A DNA stretch of 22,080 bases from Sulfurimonas sp. (GCF_023229105.1 NZ_JALNZY010000029.1:1-22080), one strand, 5' to 3'; positions 8,811 to 16,445 are shown, counted from the first letter of the stretch. Notes: a model not told the origin generated them from the sequence alone. Numbers and translations: made by a program.

Positions 8811-9239
8811 TTATGCTCTCACTTTCAATATAGTTGACTCTTTTGAAGCAACTTTATTATAGCCTTGCATCTCTGTGGGGATTATATTCTCTAAAAAAGT
8901 ATTGTAAAGATTGCTAACTGCCAACACCAACTTTGCATAACGTTTATTTGTAGCATGCAGAGTTGATAGTTCAACCTTTAACTCACTAAGCATTGCATGT
9001 TGCTCTGCATTTAAAAGTTCAGGCAAATTTGTCTGGGGATTTAAGCGTATAAGAGTAGAGATTTCATAATCTATCATCGCTTTTTTTGATTCAAAGCTTT
9101 TTAGCTTCTCCTCTTTTAGTTTTAATCTATCAAATTGTGGATCATGACTTGCCACTTGAATGTCTTCTATATCAGACTCTGTAATTTTTATTAAATCTCT
9201 TAAATCGCCTATAGCGCTTTTTAAATGATAAGACAACAT
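8811..9239 (-). CDS. flgN: FlgN-like flagellar export chaperone
   Basis: 142 residues, almost entirely helical and rich in Leu, Lys and Glu, as in FlgN, the cytoplasmic chaperone that escorts FlgK and FlgL to the export gate. Sequence identity of this family is low, so the call rests on size, helical character and position: directly between flgM and flgK, as in Campylobacter jejuni. The ribosome site AAGGA lies 7 bases before the ATG. Gap to flgM is 29 bases. Confidence 0.75.
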   Translation of the reverse strand: MLSYHLKSAIGDLRDLIKITESDIEDIQVASHDPQFDRLKLKEEKLKSFESKKAMIDYEISTLIRLNPQTNLPELLNAEQHAMLSELKVELSTLHATNKRYAKLVLAVSNLYNTFLENIIPTEMQGYNKVASKESTILKVRA

Positions 9240-9268
9240 GGCATAATCCTTAATATCTTGATTAAAAC

Positions 9269-9469
9269 CTACATCAACTCTTCAGCTATTTTCTCTGAAA
9301 GAGCTTGTAGATTTACTTTATATTCGCCAGATGCAAGAGCTTCTTTTATCTGCTCGACCTTACTTTTATCACCTTGTTGTGAAATAGTTGTCATAGCCTT
9401 TTTAGAAACTTCCTTGCTCTGCTCAAAACTGTTTGCATAAACACCCGCTTGATTGATTTTTGAAATCAT
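9269..9469 (-). CDS. flgM: anti-sigma-28 factor FlgM
   Basis: 66 residues. FlgM holds sigma-28 (FliA) inactive until the hook is finished and FlgM is exported. The protein is short and hydrophilic, with a disordered N-terminal half and a C-terminal helical part (SKVEQIKEALASGEYKVN, then LSEKIAEEL) that matches the sigma-binding region of the family. AAGGA lies 6 bases upstream of the ATG. A sigma-28 promoter lies at 9514-9540, so FlgM probably controls its own synthesis and that of flgN and flgK. Confidence 0.88.
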   Translation of the reverse strand: MISKINQAGVYANSFEQSKEVSKKAMTTISQQGDKSKVEQIKEALASGEYKVNLQALSEKIAEELM

Positions 9470-9513
9470 GTCATATCCTTTTTATCTTCATGTAAATATA
9501 ATTATCTTCAACT

Positions 9514-9540
9514 ATATCGGCAAAATGAGATAAAATATTA
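9514..9540 (-). promoter_or_regulatory. sigma-28 (FliA) promoter of flgM-flgN-flgK
   Basis: On the minus strand TAATATTT (9540-9533), exactly 11 bases, then GCCGATAT (9521-9514). The E. coli consensus is TAAAGTTT-N11-GCCGATAA; Campylobacter sigma-28 promoters use CGATWT as the -10. It lies 44 bases before the flgM ATG. Confidence 0.8.
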
Positions 9541-9559
9541 GCTCTTTTAGTGCTTTTTT

Positions 9560-9607
9560 TTAGAAAGCTTAATGCTTTTCTAAAGAAAGTTTTTGCTTCG
9601 CAAAACC
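9560..9607 (-). terminator. hairpins between flgJ and flgM, possible terminator or attenuator
   Basis: Just past the flgJ stop two hairpins follow on the minus strand: TTTTGC/GCAAAA with a 3-nt loop (9605-9591) and TTTAGAAA-GC with GC-TTTCTAAA (about 9583-9560). Neither has a clean T tract on the minus strand, so it may only partly separate flgIJ from flgM-flgN-flgK. Confidence 0.35.
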
Positions 9608-9614
9608 GCATTTG

Positions 9615-9899
9615 CTACTTTTGGCTCAAAAAATCATAAAGCATTTGGGAAAATCCAAATCCTCCTGCACTCGCCTTTGCAAGCTCCTCCCTATACATGG
9701 ATTTATATATCTTATCCCCCGGGTCATTTGCTTGTGAAAAAAGATTTTTCTCATCTTTCATAGCATTGTCCATCAACATCTTTAAGATAACAGACTCAAA
9801 AGCATCAGTCTGCTCTCTCAATTTTGCATCATCTGCTTTTGCATCAATCTTAGGAAGCTGATGCTGCTGTGAGATAAAGAGTGTGTCTATATTCATCAT
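9615..9899 (-). CDS. flgJ: FlgJ-type flagellar rod-binding protein
   Basis: About 94 residues, matching the N-terminal rod-binding (rod-capping) domain of FlgJ only; the muramidase domain of enteric FlgJ is absent, as in Campylobacter. The family pattern is visible: LREQTDAFESVILKMLM, then a hydrophilic loop and a final hydrophobic helix GFGFSQMLYDFL. It works in the periplasm during rod assembly. Start choice: the frame opens with an ATG at 9914 that overlaps the flgI stop (TAATG) but has no ribosome site. The ATG codons at 9899 and 9896 have GGAG 5 and 8 bases upstream, so 9899 is used here. Confidence 0.82.
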   Translation of the reverse strand: MMNIDTLFISQQHQLPKIDAKADDAKLREQTDAFESVILKMLMDNAMKDEKNLFSQANDPGDKIYKSMYREELAKASAGGFGFSQMLYDFLSQK

Positions 9900-9913
9900 G
9901 TCTGCTCCGTTCA

Positions 9914-10957
9914 TTATATTAGCTTTAGCTCAGCCGATATGCCGCCTGCGCTCTTGATAGCTTCTAGGATTGAGATGATATCTTTTGGAGTAGCTCCGAG
10001 TTTTTGTAAGGAGCGAACCAAATTTGCAACCGTCGTGCTTCCCGTTTTTGTATATAACTCGTTTTCATTAAGTCCTATTACCATGTTCTCATCTACGCTT
10101 AGCGAGCCTGCAGGCTTGCTCAAAGCATCCTGCTCCGTGATTTTGATAGTTATATCACCATGTGTCATGACAATAGGTTTTATCTCTATGCCGACTCCCG
10201 AGATTATGGTTCCTGTTCTCTCATTTATTACGATTCTATCTTTTACATTGTAGTCCATATCTATCTCTTGAACCTCCGCTAAAAACTCCACCATACTCTT
10301 GTTTTGCGGTCTTTTTAGTTTGATGGTTCTTGAATCCATAGCCACGGCAACTTGAGTGCTGTAGGCTTCATTTAAAGTTTTTTGGATTGTTACACTGTTT
10401 TGAAAGTTATCATCTTTAAGCGAGAGCGTTACAAACTCTTGGTTATAAAGGTCAATGCTAATCTCTCTCTCAACCAAACCGCCGTTATAAATCAAACCTG
10501 CCGTCGGATGAGATTCGCTTACGCCTTTTTCATTTCTACCGCCTATACTCATAGCCCCTTGAGCCAATGCATATATCTTGCCATCAACCCCTTTTAAAGG
10601 AGTCATAAGAAGCGTTCCGCCCTCCAATGATTTTGCATCACCGATTGAGGAGACTGTTATATCTATCTTGTCGCCCTGTCTTGCAAAAGGAGCAAGTTCA
10701 GCAGTAACTACCACCGCTGCCACGTTTTTTGACTTTATATCTATGGAGTTCATATCAATATTCATAGCTTTTAACATGTTTGCTATTGATTGGAGCGTAA
10801 ATTTTGAAGTTGTGCCATCACCGGTTTTTTTCAGACCTACAACAAGAGAGTAGCCTATAAGATGGTTGTCTCTAACCCCCACAATATTTGCGACATCGCT
10901 TATTTTAGCGGCATAAACAACACTAAGAGCTAGTAAAAATAAAATAATCGTTTTCAT
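9914..10957 (-). CDS. flgI: flagellar P-ring protein FlgI
   Basis: 347 residues, the normal length. FlgI polymerises in the periplasm as the P-ring bushing around the rod. It begins with a signal peptide (MKTIILFLLALSVVYA, cleavage before AKIS) and continues with the family's ANIVGVRDNHLIGYSLVVGL and GTLLMTPLKG, ending in ISILEAIKSAGGISAELKLI. The frame is open to an ATG at 10990, but the ATG at 10957 gives a proper signal peptide and has AAGGA 6 bases upstream. A sigma-54 promoter lies just ahead. It heads the flgI-flgJ unit and lies next to rsmD as in Campylobacter jejuni. Confidence 0.95.
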   Translation of the reverse strand: MKTIILFLLALSVVYAAKISDVANIVGVRDNHLIGYSLVVGLKKTGDGTTSKFTLQSIANMLKAMNIDMNSIDIKSKNVAAVVVTAELAPFARQGDKIDITVSSIGDAKSLEGGTLLMTPLKGVDGKIYALAQGAMSIGGRNEKGVSESHPTAGLIYNGGLVEREISIDLYNQEFVTLSLKDDNFQNSVTIQKTLNEAYSTQVAVAMDSRTIKLKRPQNKSMVEFLAEVQEIDMDYNVKDRIVINERTGTIISGVGIEIKPIVMTHGDITIKITEQDALSKPAGSLSVDENMVIGLNENELYTKTGSTTVANLVRSLQKLGATPKDIISILEAIKSAGGISAELKLI

Positions 10958-10965
10958 CGCTAATC

Positions 10966-10987
10966 CTTCAATATAATAATATTGAAG
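10966..10987. repeat. 22-bp inverted repeat at the flgI promoter/leader
   Basis: CTTCAATAT, 4-base spacer, ATATTGAAG: perfect 9-bp arms. It runs from within the -12 element of the sigma-54 promoter into the ribosome-site region of flgI. It could be an operator or a leader hairpin. Confidence 0.6.
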
Positions 10988-11000
10988 CAATGTTTATTCC
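10985..11000 (-). promoter_or_regulatory. sigma-54 (RpoN) promoter of flgI-flgJ
   Basis: GGAA-N6-TTGCTT on the minus strand (-24 box 11000-10997, -12 box 10990-10985). This matches the Campylobacter RpoN consensus GGaa-N6-tTGCTt. The predicted start site is near 10973-10975, some 16-18 bases before the flgI ATG. It fits exactly in the 46-bp gap after rsmD. Confidence 0.8.
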
Positions 11001-11003
11001 ACT

Positions 11004-11594
11004 TTATTCACTTTGAAGGTATGTTAGAGAGGTATTTCCAAATTTTTTAGATTTTTTTATCTTATATACGCCGATTTGTTGAGGAATCTCTAGCGTACTC
11101 ATGTGCTCGATTATTATAAGTTTTACACACTCGCTCGGCAAAAAGGCTATCAAGGAGATGGTTTTGTCATAGATATCTTCCATCCCCTCTCTTATGTTAA
11201 AGGGTGGATCTATGTAAAAATATGCCTGCTCATTTTTTTTCTGTAGTGATTTTACGACACTTGCAATATTTGAAAAGGTATCGCCGCTGTGTATTTCGCA
11301 TAAAGAGGGGTCAGTTTGAGCGATGTTCTCTTTTAAAATCTTCAGTGCTTCACGATCGCGTTCCATAAATATAATTTTTTTTGCCCCGCGACTAAGTGCT
11401 TCAAGACCGATAGAGCCGCTTCCTGAGAAAAGTTCTACAAAAATAGAGTCTATTATCTCAAACTGCAAAGTATTAAAAAAGGACTCAAGCACTATCGCTT
11501 TTGAGCTTCTTGTAGTTGTTTTTGAGGGGAGTTTTAAAGTTTTGTTTTTAAATTTTCCTGAGATTATCTTTTTGGTTATTGCTCTACTTTTCAT
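11004..11594 (-). CDS. rsmD: RsmD-type 16S rRNA (guanine966-N2)-methyltransferase
   Basis: 196 residues, typical for RsmD, which methylates G966 of 16S rRNA in the 30S subunit using S-adenosylmethionine. The SAM-binding motif I is ELFSGSGSIGLEALSRGA (starting near residue 54), followed by the acidic FMERD (76-80), and the catalytic N-methylase motif DPPF is at 129-132. The N-terminus with SGKFKNKTLKLP and the TTRSSKAIVLESFFNTL region are also family-like. It overlaps the upstream small gene by 11 bases. Some genomes annotate this gene as a putative DNA methylase; the RsmD layout fits better. Confidence 0.85.
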   Translation of the reverse strand: MKSRAITKKIISGKFKNKTLKLPSKTTTRSSKAIVLESFFNTLQFEIIDSIFVELFSGSGSIGLEALSRGAKKIIFMERDREALKILKENIAQTDPSLCEIHSGDTFSNIASVVKSLQKKNEQAYFYIDPPFNIREGMEDIYDKTISLIAFLPSECVKLIIIEHMSTLEIPQQIGVYKIKKSKKFGNTSLTYLQSE

Positions 11595-11955
11595 AAAATG
11601 CCCGAACCACCTTTAAGATATTTGTCTGATACTCCAGCGTTAACGATTCGATGCGCTTTTGCAAAATATCAAAATCAAGTAACTCCTCCTCAAAAAGCTC
11701 CTCTTTGATTTTTGTTTTGTTCATACTTTTGTATCTTTTTTCCAACGCCAAAATAAGTTGAGATTTTGAAAAAGGTTTAAGTAAATCTGCATCTTTATCG
11801 CTTGAGATATAAAAACATCTCTCATCGTCAAAACTCTTCACATCTCTAACAAGAATTTCGCAATTTTTCGCCGAGCTAAGGTTCTTGCCCAAAAAAAGTT
11901 CTAATGATTTTTGCATCAACGGTGATTTGCATTCAACAGCTACTCTCAAAAACAA
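11584..11955 (-). CDS. small unrecognised protein upstream of rsmD
   Basis: 123 residues, no domain recognised. The N-terminal half is mixed (MFLRVAVECKSPLMQKSLEL), with an FYISSDKDADLLKPFSKSQL segment near 48-68; the C-terminal half is acidic and helical (EELFEEELLDFDILQKRIES). No signal peptide or membrane helix. It overlaps rsmD by 11 bases, so the two are probably translated together. A similar small gene of unknown function sits in this place next to the rsmD-flgI pair in Campylobacter, which supports it being real. Confidence 0.7.
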   Translation of the reverse strand: MFLRVAVECKSPLMQKSLELFLGKNLSSAKNCEILVRDVKSFDDERCFYISSDKDADLLKPFSKSQLILALEKRYKSMNKTKIKEELFEEELLDFDILQKRIESLTLEYQTNILKVVRAFYEK

Positions 11956-11996
11956 TCCTTAAATCCAAAAAATTTATTGCGAAAGTATAACATTTT

Positions 11997-12710
11997 CTAT
12001 AAATATCTCTCTATGCTATATCGCAAATCTTCATCCAAATGGGTAATATTTAAAAGCATCCACTCCAGATAACCTCTGTCGCACATGCTTATCTCCTCTA
12101 TGAAACGCCCGCTATATTTTCCAAACTCAAACTTCTGTATAAGTACGTTTTTCTGACTTAACTCAACTAACATCTCATGCTCTTTTATCTCTAGTAGATA
12201 CTCATACAGCATCTTTACGTGAAGAGCATCACTAAGCGCATTATGCGGTACTAAAACTCCCTCATGCAGAGCATATTTGAGTGCCTCTTTTTGCTCCTGT
12301 TTATAGAGTTTTAGCTCATATCTCAAAAACTGCAAGGAGAAGTGTTCGCACTCTGGGATAAGGTGTTTTGTGACTCTGAGCGTGTCAATAGTTTTGCCTT
12401 GCCATATAAATCCTAAAGCTTGAAGCATCCTAAGGTCAAAGTTTATATTGTGAACGATTAGAGTCGCATCTTCTTGGTTATTTTCATCTAGAAACTTCCA
12501 TGCCCTGCTCTGTTTAAACGGTAGTTTATCCTTAATCATCTCGTTTGTAATATGATTTATGCTTGAAGCTTTTGCAGGAATCTTTTTGCCTTCGTTAACA
12601 AGTTCATATATTGAACTAACTTCACTCCCTTTAACTCCGATGATGCCAATAGAGCAGATTTTATCACTCGCTTCTAAGCCCGTCGTCTCCAAATCCAAAA
12701 ATATTAACAT
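11997..12710 (-). CDS. DEDDh 3'-5' exonuclease, DnaQ/ExoX-like
   Basis: 237 residues. The exonuclease fold (about 1-175) has every DEDDh residue: Asp6 and Glu8 in LDLETTG, Asp92 in HNINFDLRML, and His156 and Asp161 in PHNALSDALHVKML. The C-terminal part (about 194-230; FGKYSGRFIEEI, then GYLEWML) resembles the small C-terminal domain found in exonuclease X-like proteins. It should trim 3' ends of DNA (or RNA) in repair or proofreading. It is shorter than, and not adjacent to, a polymerase III alpha gene, so an ExoX-like repair nuclease is more likely than the replicative epsilon subunit. It overlaps the upstream membrane-protein gene by 7 bases. Confidence 0.82.
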   Translation of the reverse strand: MLIFLDLETTGLEASDKICSIGIIGVKGSEVSSIYELVNEGKKIPAKASSINHITNEMIKDKLPFKQSRAWKFLDENNQEDATLIVHNINFDLRMLQALGFIWQGKTIDTLRVTKHLIPECEHFSLQFLRYELKLYKQEQKEALKYALHEGVLVPHNALSDALHVKMLYEYLLEIKEHEMLVELSQKNVLIQKFEFGKYSGRFIEEISMCDRGYLEWMLLNITHLDEDLRYSIERYL

Positions 12711-13243
12711 GTGACAATCTTTATTTTTTTACACTTTGAGCTTAAGATGATGAAAGAGAAGTAACCGCTAAGAAGTATAAAACCATAGAGCCAGTAGATA
12801 CTAAACCACTCAAACACTCCGTCGTATGATGTGAAAAGATTTGTATAGATAAGCGCTAAAATCATAGCAGAGCCTACCAACCAGATAAGCAGCATAAGCC
12901 ATTTTCGCCAAACCTTTACAAGGTCCCCATAGCCTATAACTTCTATAACATCACTGCCCTCGCATGTTAAAAGTTTAAGTTCATAACCGTTTATACAGCT
13001 GTTAAAAATATACTTTAAACCTCTAAAGAGCGCGAGTAGAATTGTTAAAGACCAAAAAAGAGGAAACCAAAATCTAAAAATATCAAAAAGCGCGCCCGTT
13101 ATCTCAAAACTAAGCTCCGGCAAACCCCTTAAAACATAGATATACAAGGTTACAAAAGATGAAAAAAGAGCGGCAAAAAAGAGACTGCTTATAGTTAGAC
13201 GCACCGCCCATCTAAGCCAAAGAAGTATGTAAAATCTACTCAT
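12704..13243 (-). CDS. unrecognised membrane protein
   Basis: 179 residues with four likely membrane helices (about 12-38, 55-75, 112-132, 145-167) and a short cytoplasmic basic tail (KCKKIKIVTC). A soluble loop near residues 80-110 contains ELKLLTCEGSDVIEVIGYGD. No family is recognised. It overlaps both neighbours (7 bases with the exonuclease, 8 with the upstream gene), so the three genes form one tightly packed operon starting at 13667. Confidence 0.65.
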   Translation of the reverse strand: MSRFYILLWLRWAVRLTISSLFFAALFSSFVTLYIYVLRGLPELSFEITGALFDIFRFWFPLFWSLTILLALFRGLKYIFNSCINGYELKLLTCEGSDVIEVIGYGDLVKVWRKWLMLLIWLVGSAMILALIYTNLFTSYDGVFEWFSIYWLYGFILLSGYFSFIILSSKCKKIKIVTC

Positions 13244-13667
13244 CTATTTTAAAAGATTCTAGCATTTCATAGTAGTGTTCAAGCGTCATAAAGCTTTTCT
13301 CAAACCTAAAACGGATAATGAACTCTACTATCTTTTTCTTTAGTGTCTCATCAACATTTTGAGCTTTTCCAAAGTAGCCTAAGGAGACATTTTTGCTCTT
13401 TATAACCGCATCTTTATCATATCCAATTGCGAGTATTTGAAGATATTTGCCCTTTTTTATTTCGCCTAGACTCTCGCTAAGTAGCGAAGCACCTGAGAGA
13501 TTTATGGCTTTAAAATTAAAAAGGTCGCTAAAGACATCAACTTTTTCATTTATGCCAAGTTCGTTGTAGAGATTTTGCAACAGAACTAAATTCTCTTTTC
13601 TAGAACGCTCGTAGCTAGAGATTTTATTTGTTATGCTTTTTAATCTATCTAAAGCTGAACTACTCAT
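13236..13667 (-). CDS. unrecognised cytoplasmic protein heading the exonuclease operon
   Basis: 143 residues, no signal peptide or membrane helix and no domain recognised. The N-terminus is helical and charged (LDRLKSITNKISSYERSRKE), the middle is mixed (YLQILAIGYDKDAVIKSKNV), and the C-terminus is helical. AGGAG lies 5 bases before the ATG, and an extended -10 box lies at 13694-13699, so the gene is very probably real. Divergent from murA. Confidence 0.65.
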   Translation of the reverse strand: MSSSALDRLKSITNKISSYERSRKENLVLLQNLYNELGINEKVDVFSDLFNFKAINLSGASLLSESLGEIKKGKYLQILAIGYDKDAVIKSKNVSLGYFGKAQNVDETLKKKIVEFIIRFRFEKSFMTLEHYYEMLESFKIDE

Positions 13668-13693
13668 CGCTACTCCTGTGTTTATTTAAGGTG

Positions 13694-13728
13694 ATTATAC
13701 CAAAAAGCAAAACTATTTTAGATATAAT
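13694..13728. promoter_or_regulatory. divergent promoters between the 143-residue gene and murA
   Basis: Minus strand: extended -10 TTGGTATAAT, with TATAAT at 13699-13694. Plus strand: TATAAT at 13723-13728, 26 bases before the murA ATG. Neither has a good -35 hexamer. The two polymerase sites overlap, so they may compete. Confidence 0.55.
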
Positions 13729-13754
13729 CTCCCATTTTAAAAACAAAGATTAAC

Positions 13755-15029
13755 ATGGATTATTTACAGATTAAAAAAACCGACTCTCTACATGGTCAGA
13801 TAAAGATTTCCGGTGCTAAAAATGCCTCTTTACCTCTAATAGCTATGACGATACTTGCAAAAAACAGTGTAACAATAAAAAATCTTCCGCATGTTGCAGA
13901 TATAAATACTCTCTTAAAACTCCTCTCAAATCTAGGTGCGGAGTGCTCCTCGTCATGGAGTGAGAAGGAGAATATTACAACAGTTGATACATCAACTCTA
14001 ACCCAGACAAAAGCGACATACGACATAGTAAAAACCATGCGTGCTTCCATACTTGTTTTGGGACCTATTTTAGCAAGATTTGGACACTGCGAAGTCTCGC
14101 TCCCCGGTGGATGTGCCATAGGACAAAGACCTGTAGATTTGCATCTAAAAGCGCTTGAGCAGATGGGTGCTATTATAAATATAGAAGCGGGTTATATACA
14201 TGCAACTGCTCCAGAGGGACTTAAGGGATGTGAGATTATTTTTGACAAGATAACCGTAACAGGCACTGCAAATATAGTAATGGCAGCGGCTCTTGCAGAG
14301 GGGATAACAACCATTACAAATGCGGCAAGAGAGCCTGAAGTCGTTCAGCTTTGCGAGATTTTAAACGCAAACGGTGTTAAAATTGAGGGAATTGCAACTG
14401 CTATGTTAACTATCCATGGAACAGCAGGGCAGCTCCTGCACATCGAACCTTTTAGCGTTATTCCTGATCGCATTGAGGCGGGAACTTATCTCTGCGCTGC
14501 GGCAATTACAAGATCAGAACTCACATTAAAAAATGTAAATGCCAAACATTTAGGCTCCGTACTCTCAAAACTCCAAGAGATGGGAAGCAAATTTACAATA
14601 ACTCAAAACGAGATAACAATACACCCCTCAGAAATCATAAAACCCGTAAAGATAGTGACTCAAGAGTACCCTGCATTTCCTACCGACATGCAGGCGCAAT
14701 TTTTGGCGCTTGCAACTCAAGCAGAGGGAACTTCAATCATAGAAGAGAAGCTTTTTGAAAACAGATTTATGCATGTAAGCGAACTTCAAAGAATGGGTGC
14801 GAGCATTTCGCTAAACGGCAATGTGGCTACCGTAAACGGAAGGTCAAAACTAAGTGGAACTGATGTTATGGCAACAGATTTAAGAGCATCAAGTGCGCTT
14901 GTTTTAGCTGGGCTTGTAGCAGATGGTACAACCAATGTGCACCGCATCTACCATCTAGATAGAGGTTACGACTCTTTAGAAAAAAAGTTGCAAAATGTAG
15001 GAGCGGACATAAAAAGATTTAAAGAGTAG
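13755..15029 (+). CDS. murA: UDP-N-acetylglucosamine 1-carboxyvinyltransferase MurA
   Basis: 424 residues, full length. MurA transfers enolpyruvate from PEP to UDP-GlcNAc, the first committed cytoplasmic step of peptidoglycan synthesis. The substrate-binding Lys22-Asn23 pair (SGAKNASLPLI) is present. The active loop reads VSLPGGCAIGQRPVDLH with the catalytic Cys120 in place, so fosfomycin sensitivity is expected at this residue (Cys115 in E. coli numbering). The late family motifs YPAFPTDMQAQF and TDLRASSALVLAGL are also present. It is monocistronic here: a divergent promoter lies upstream and convergent hspR is 13 bases downstream. Confidence 0.95.
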   Translation: MDYLQIKKTDSLHGQIKISGAKNASLPLIAMTILAKNSVTIKNLPHVADINTLLKLLSNLGAECSSSWSEKENITTVDTSTLTQTKATYDIVKTMRASILVLGPILARFGHCEVSLPGGCAIGQRPVDLHLKALEQMGAIINIEAGYIHATAPEGLKGCEIIFDKITVTGTANIVMAAALAEGITTITNAAREPEVVQLCEILNANGVKIEGIATAMLTIHGTAGQLLHIEPFSVIPDRIEAGTYLCAAAITRSELTLKNVNAKHLGSVLSKLQEMGSKFTITQNEITIHPSEIIKPVKIVTQEYPAFPTDMQAQFLALATQAEGTSIIEEKLFENRFMHVSELQRMGASISLNGNVATVNGRSKLSGTDVMATDLRASSALVLAGLVADGTTNVHRIYHLDRGYDSLEKKLQNVGADIKRFKE

Positions 15030-15042
15030 CTAGTATAAACTA

Positions 15043-15420
15043 TCAATCTTCAAAAATTATCATCTCATAGATACTTTTTTTAGTCACCAACGCTTTATCG
15101 CTAGAGACTGCCTGATAGTTTTTAGCTTTTAAAACTTCCTCTTTAAGCTCCTTCATATCTTGCTCCATGGTTTCAACATTTTCTTTTAATCTTAGTATTA
15201 TGTCAACACCTGCAAGATTTACGCCAAGTTCACGCGTAAGTCTCAAAATTAACTTAATTCTATCTATGTCTTTTTGCGAGTAGAGTCTTATTCGACCGCT
15301 AGATCTCGATGGAGCTACAAGATTTTCCCTCTCATACTGTCTTAGAGTCTGCGGATGTATATCCAAAACTTTCGCAACAATACTGATTAAATAAACAGGC
15401 TCTTCATACTTGTGTATCAT
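15043..15420 (-). CDS. hspR: HspR-like heat-shock repressor (MerR family)
   Basis: 125 residues. The N-terminal MerR-type winged helix-turn-helix is clear: VAKVLDIHPQTLRQYERENL, then SGRIRLYSQKDIDRI. The C-terminal part is a coiled segment. HspR represses chaperone genes by binding HAIR inverted repeats and commonly needs a chaperone as corepressor. The frame also allows a GTG at 15441, but the ATG at 15420 has GGAG 6 bases upstream and gives the usual N-terminus, so it is preferred. It follows the cbpA-type gene by 29 bases, and a HAIR-like site overlaps the promoter at 16370-16417, so the operon is probably autoregulated. Confidence 0.9.
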   Translation of the reverse strand: MIHKYEEPVYLISIVAKVLDIHPQTLRQYERENLVAPSRSSGRIRLYSQKDIDRIKLILRLTRELGVNLAGVDIILRLKENVETMEQDMKELKEEVLKAKNYQAVSSDKALVTKKSIYEMIIFED

Positions 15421-15449
15421 ATTTTTCTCCTTTTTTTGCACTCACGTGC

Positions 15450-16334
15450 CTATATATCTTTAGGTAGTTTCTCTTTCATTAATTCTACCAATTTCTCGTC
15501 CAAATCCTCAACTTTTGGCAAAACTATATTTGCTTCAAGATAGAGATTTCCTCGCTCTTTTGTCTTGCGGTTCATAGCGCCCATCTCTTTTACGCGAAAT
15601 CTTTGAGCGTTTTTAGTATTTTGCGGAATTTTTAGCTTAATCTCTTTTTCTAAAGTCTGTATCGATATTTTCTCGCCAAAGAGCGCTGCATACAGAGGAA
15701 CATCAAACTTTTTAATCAAATCGTCATCTACTCTTTCGTATTCTGGATTCGAAGCGACATTTATACTTAAAAAAAGATCCCCTGCTCTGCCGCCTTGCGC
15801 ATGTCCTTTTCCTTTTACACGCATTTTCTCGCCGCTTTTTACACCTGCTGGAATCTTGATGTCAAATCTCTCCCCGTTTACAGAAACAGAGTGAGAACCG
15901 CCTAGAATAGAGACACTAAAGGGTATAGTAACACTTGTTTGTATATCGAGATTTATCTGTTGTTGCTGTTGCTGCTGTGAAAAGCCGCTTCCGCTAAAAC
16001 CGCCTCTGCTGCTAAAACCACCAAAACCTCCGCCTGAGAACATACTTCTTAGTATCTCATCCAAATCACTCTGCCCGCCGCCATGAGATTTTGAAAAGTC
16101 ATGAAAATTTTGACCGCCGAACATATTGTCGCCGTGCATGTCATACTGCGATTTTTTCTGTTTGTCGCTTAAGATTTCGTATGCGGCATTTATCTCCTTA
16201 AACTTCTCTTCCGCACCTTTGTCCTTGTTGACATCGGGATGATACTGTCTTGCTAATTTTCTATATGCTTTTTTAATCTCTGCTTCGCTTGCGCTCTCTG
16301 AGACTTCTAATGTTTCGTATAAAGATTTACTCAT
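15450..16334 (-). CDS. cbpA: CbpA-type DnaJ co-chaperone (class II, no zinc finger)
   Basis: 294 residues. A J domain at 1-70 has the HPD triad at 32-34 (QYHPDVN), which stimulates DnaK ATPase. It is followed by a Gly/Phe-rich linker (about 70-120) with a short glutamine run at 119-125, and two C-terminal beta-sandwich substrate domains (DIKIPAGVKSGEKMRVKGKG is typical). The CxxCxGxG zinc repeats of DnaJ are missing, which makes it a CbpA-like, class II protein. It is the first gene of the operon with hspR, a common arrangement in Campylobacterota. AGGA lies about 9 bases before the ATG. Confidence 0.9.
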   Translation of the reverse strand: MSKSLYETLEVSESASEAEIKKAYRKLARQYHPDVNKDKGAEEKFKEINAAYEILSDKQKKSQYDMHGDNMFGGQNFHDFSKSHGGGQSDLDEILRSMFSGGGFGGFSSRGGFSGSGFSQQQQQQQINLDIQTSVTIPFSVSILGGSHSVSVNGERFDIKIPAGVKSGEKMRVKGKGHAQGGRAGDLFLSINVASNPEYERVDDDLIKKFDVPLYAALFGEKISIQTLEKEIKLKIPQNTKNAQRFRVKEMGAMNRKTKERGNLYLEANIVLPKVEDLDEKLVELMKEKLPKDI

Positions 16335-16369
16335 TATTTTTTTTCCTAAAATTTATATTATTAAGTAAA

Positions 16370-16399
16370 ATTATATCACAAGAGTTGAGTGGATGTCAA
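16370..16399 (-). promoter_or_regulatory. consensus sigma-70 promoter of cbpA-hspR
   Basis: On the minus strand TTGACA (16399-16394), 18-bp spacer, TATAAT (16375-16370): both hexamers are perfect, which is rare in this phylum. It lies about 36 bases before the cbpA ATG and is embedded in the inverted repeat described separately. Confidence 0.8.
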
Positions 16400-16417
16400 T
16401 CAACTCATGTGATATAA
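16371..16417. promoter_or_regulatory. HspR operator: HAIR-like inverted repeat over the cbpA-hspR promoter
   Basis: Arms TTATATCACAAGAGTTGA (16371-16388) and TCAACTCATGTGATATAA (16400-16417) are reverse complements with one mismatch, around an 11-bp centre. Inside it, on the minus strand, GTTGATT-N7-ACTCAAC (16404-16384) keeps the 7-base spacing of the HAIR consensus CTTGAGT-N7-ACTCAAG. Bound HspR would cover the -35 box and the spacer. Confidence 0.75.
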
Positions 16418-16445
16418 TTTAAATTAAACTTTTGCTTATCTTGAC

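Noticed and set aside
10578..10853. 91-residue plus-strand ORF opposite flgI
   Set aside because: Antisense shadow of the conserved FlgI coding sequence; the same applies to the other plus-strand ORFs opposite aclA, aclB, flgK and rsmD.
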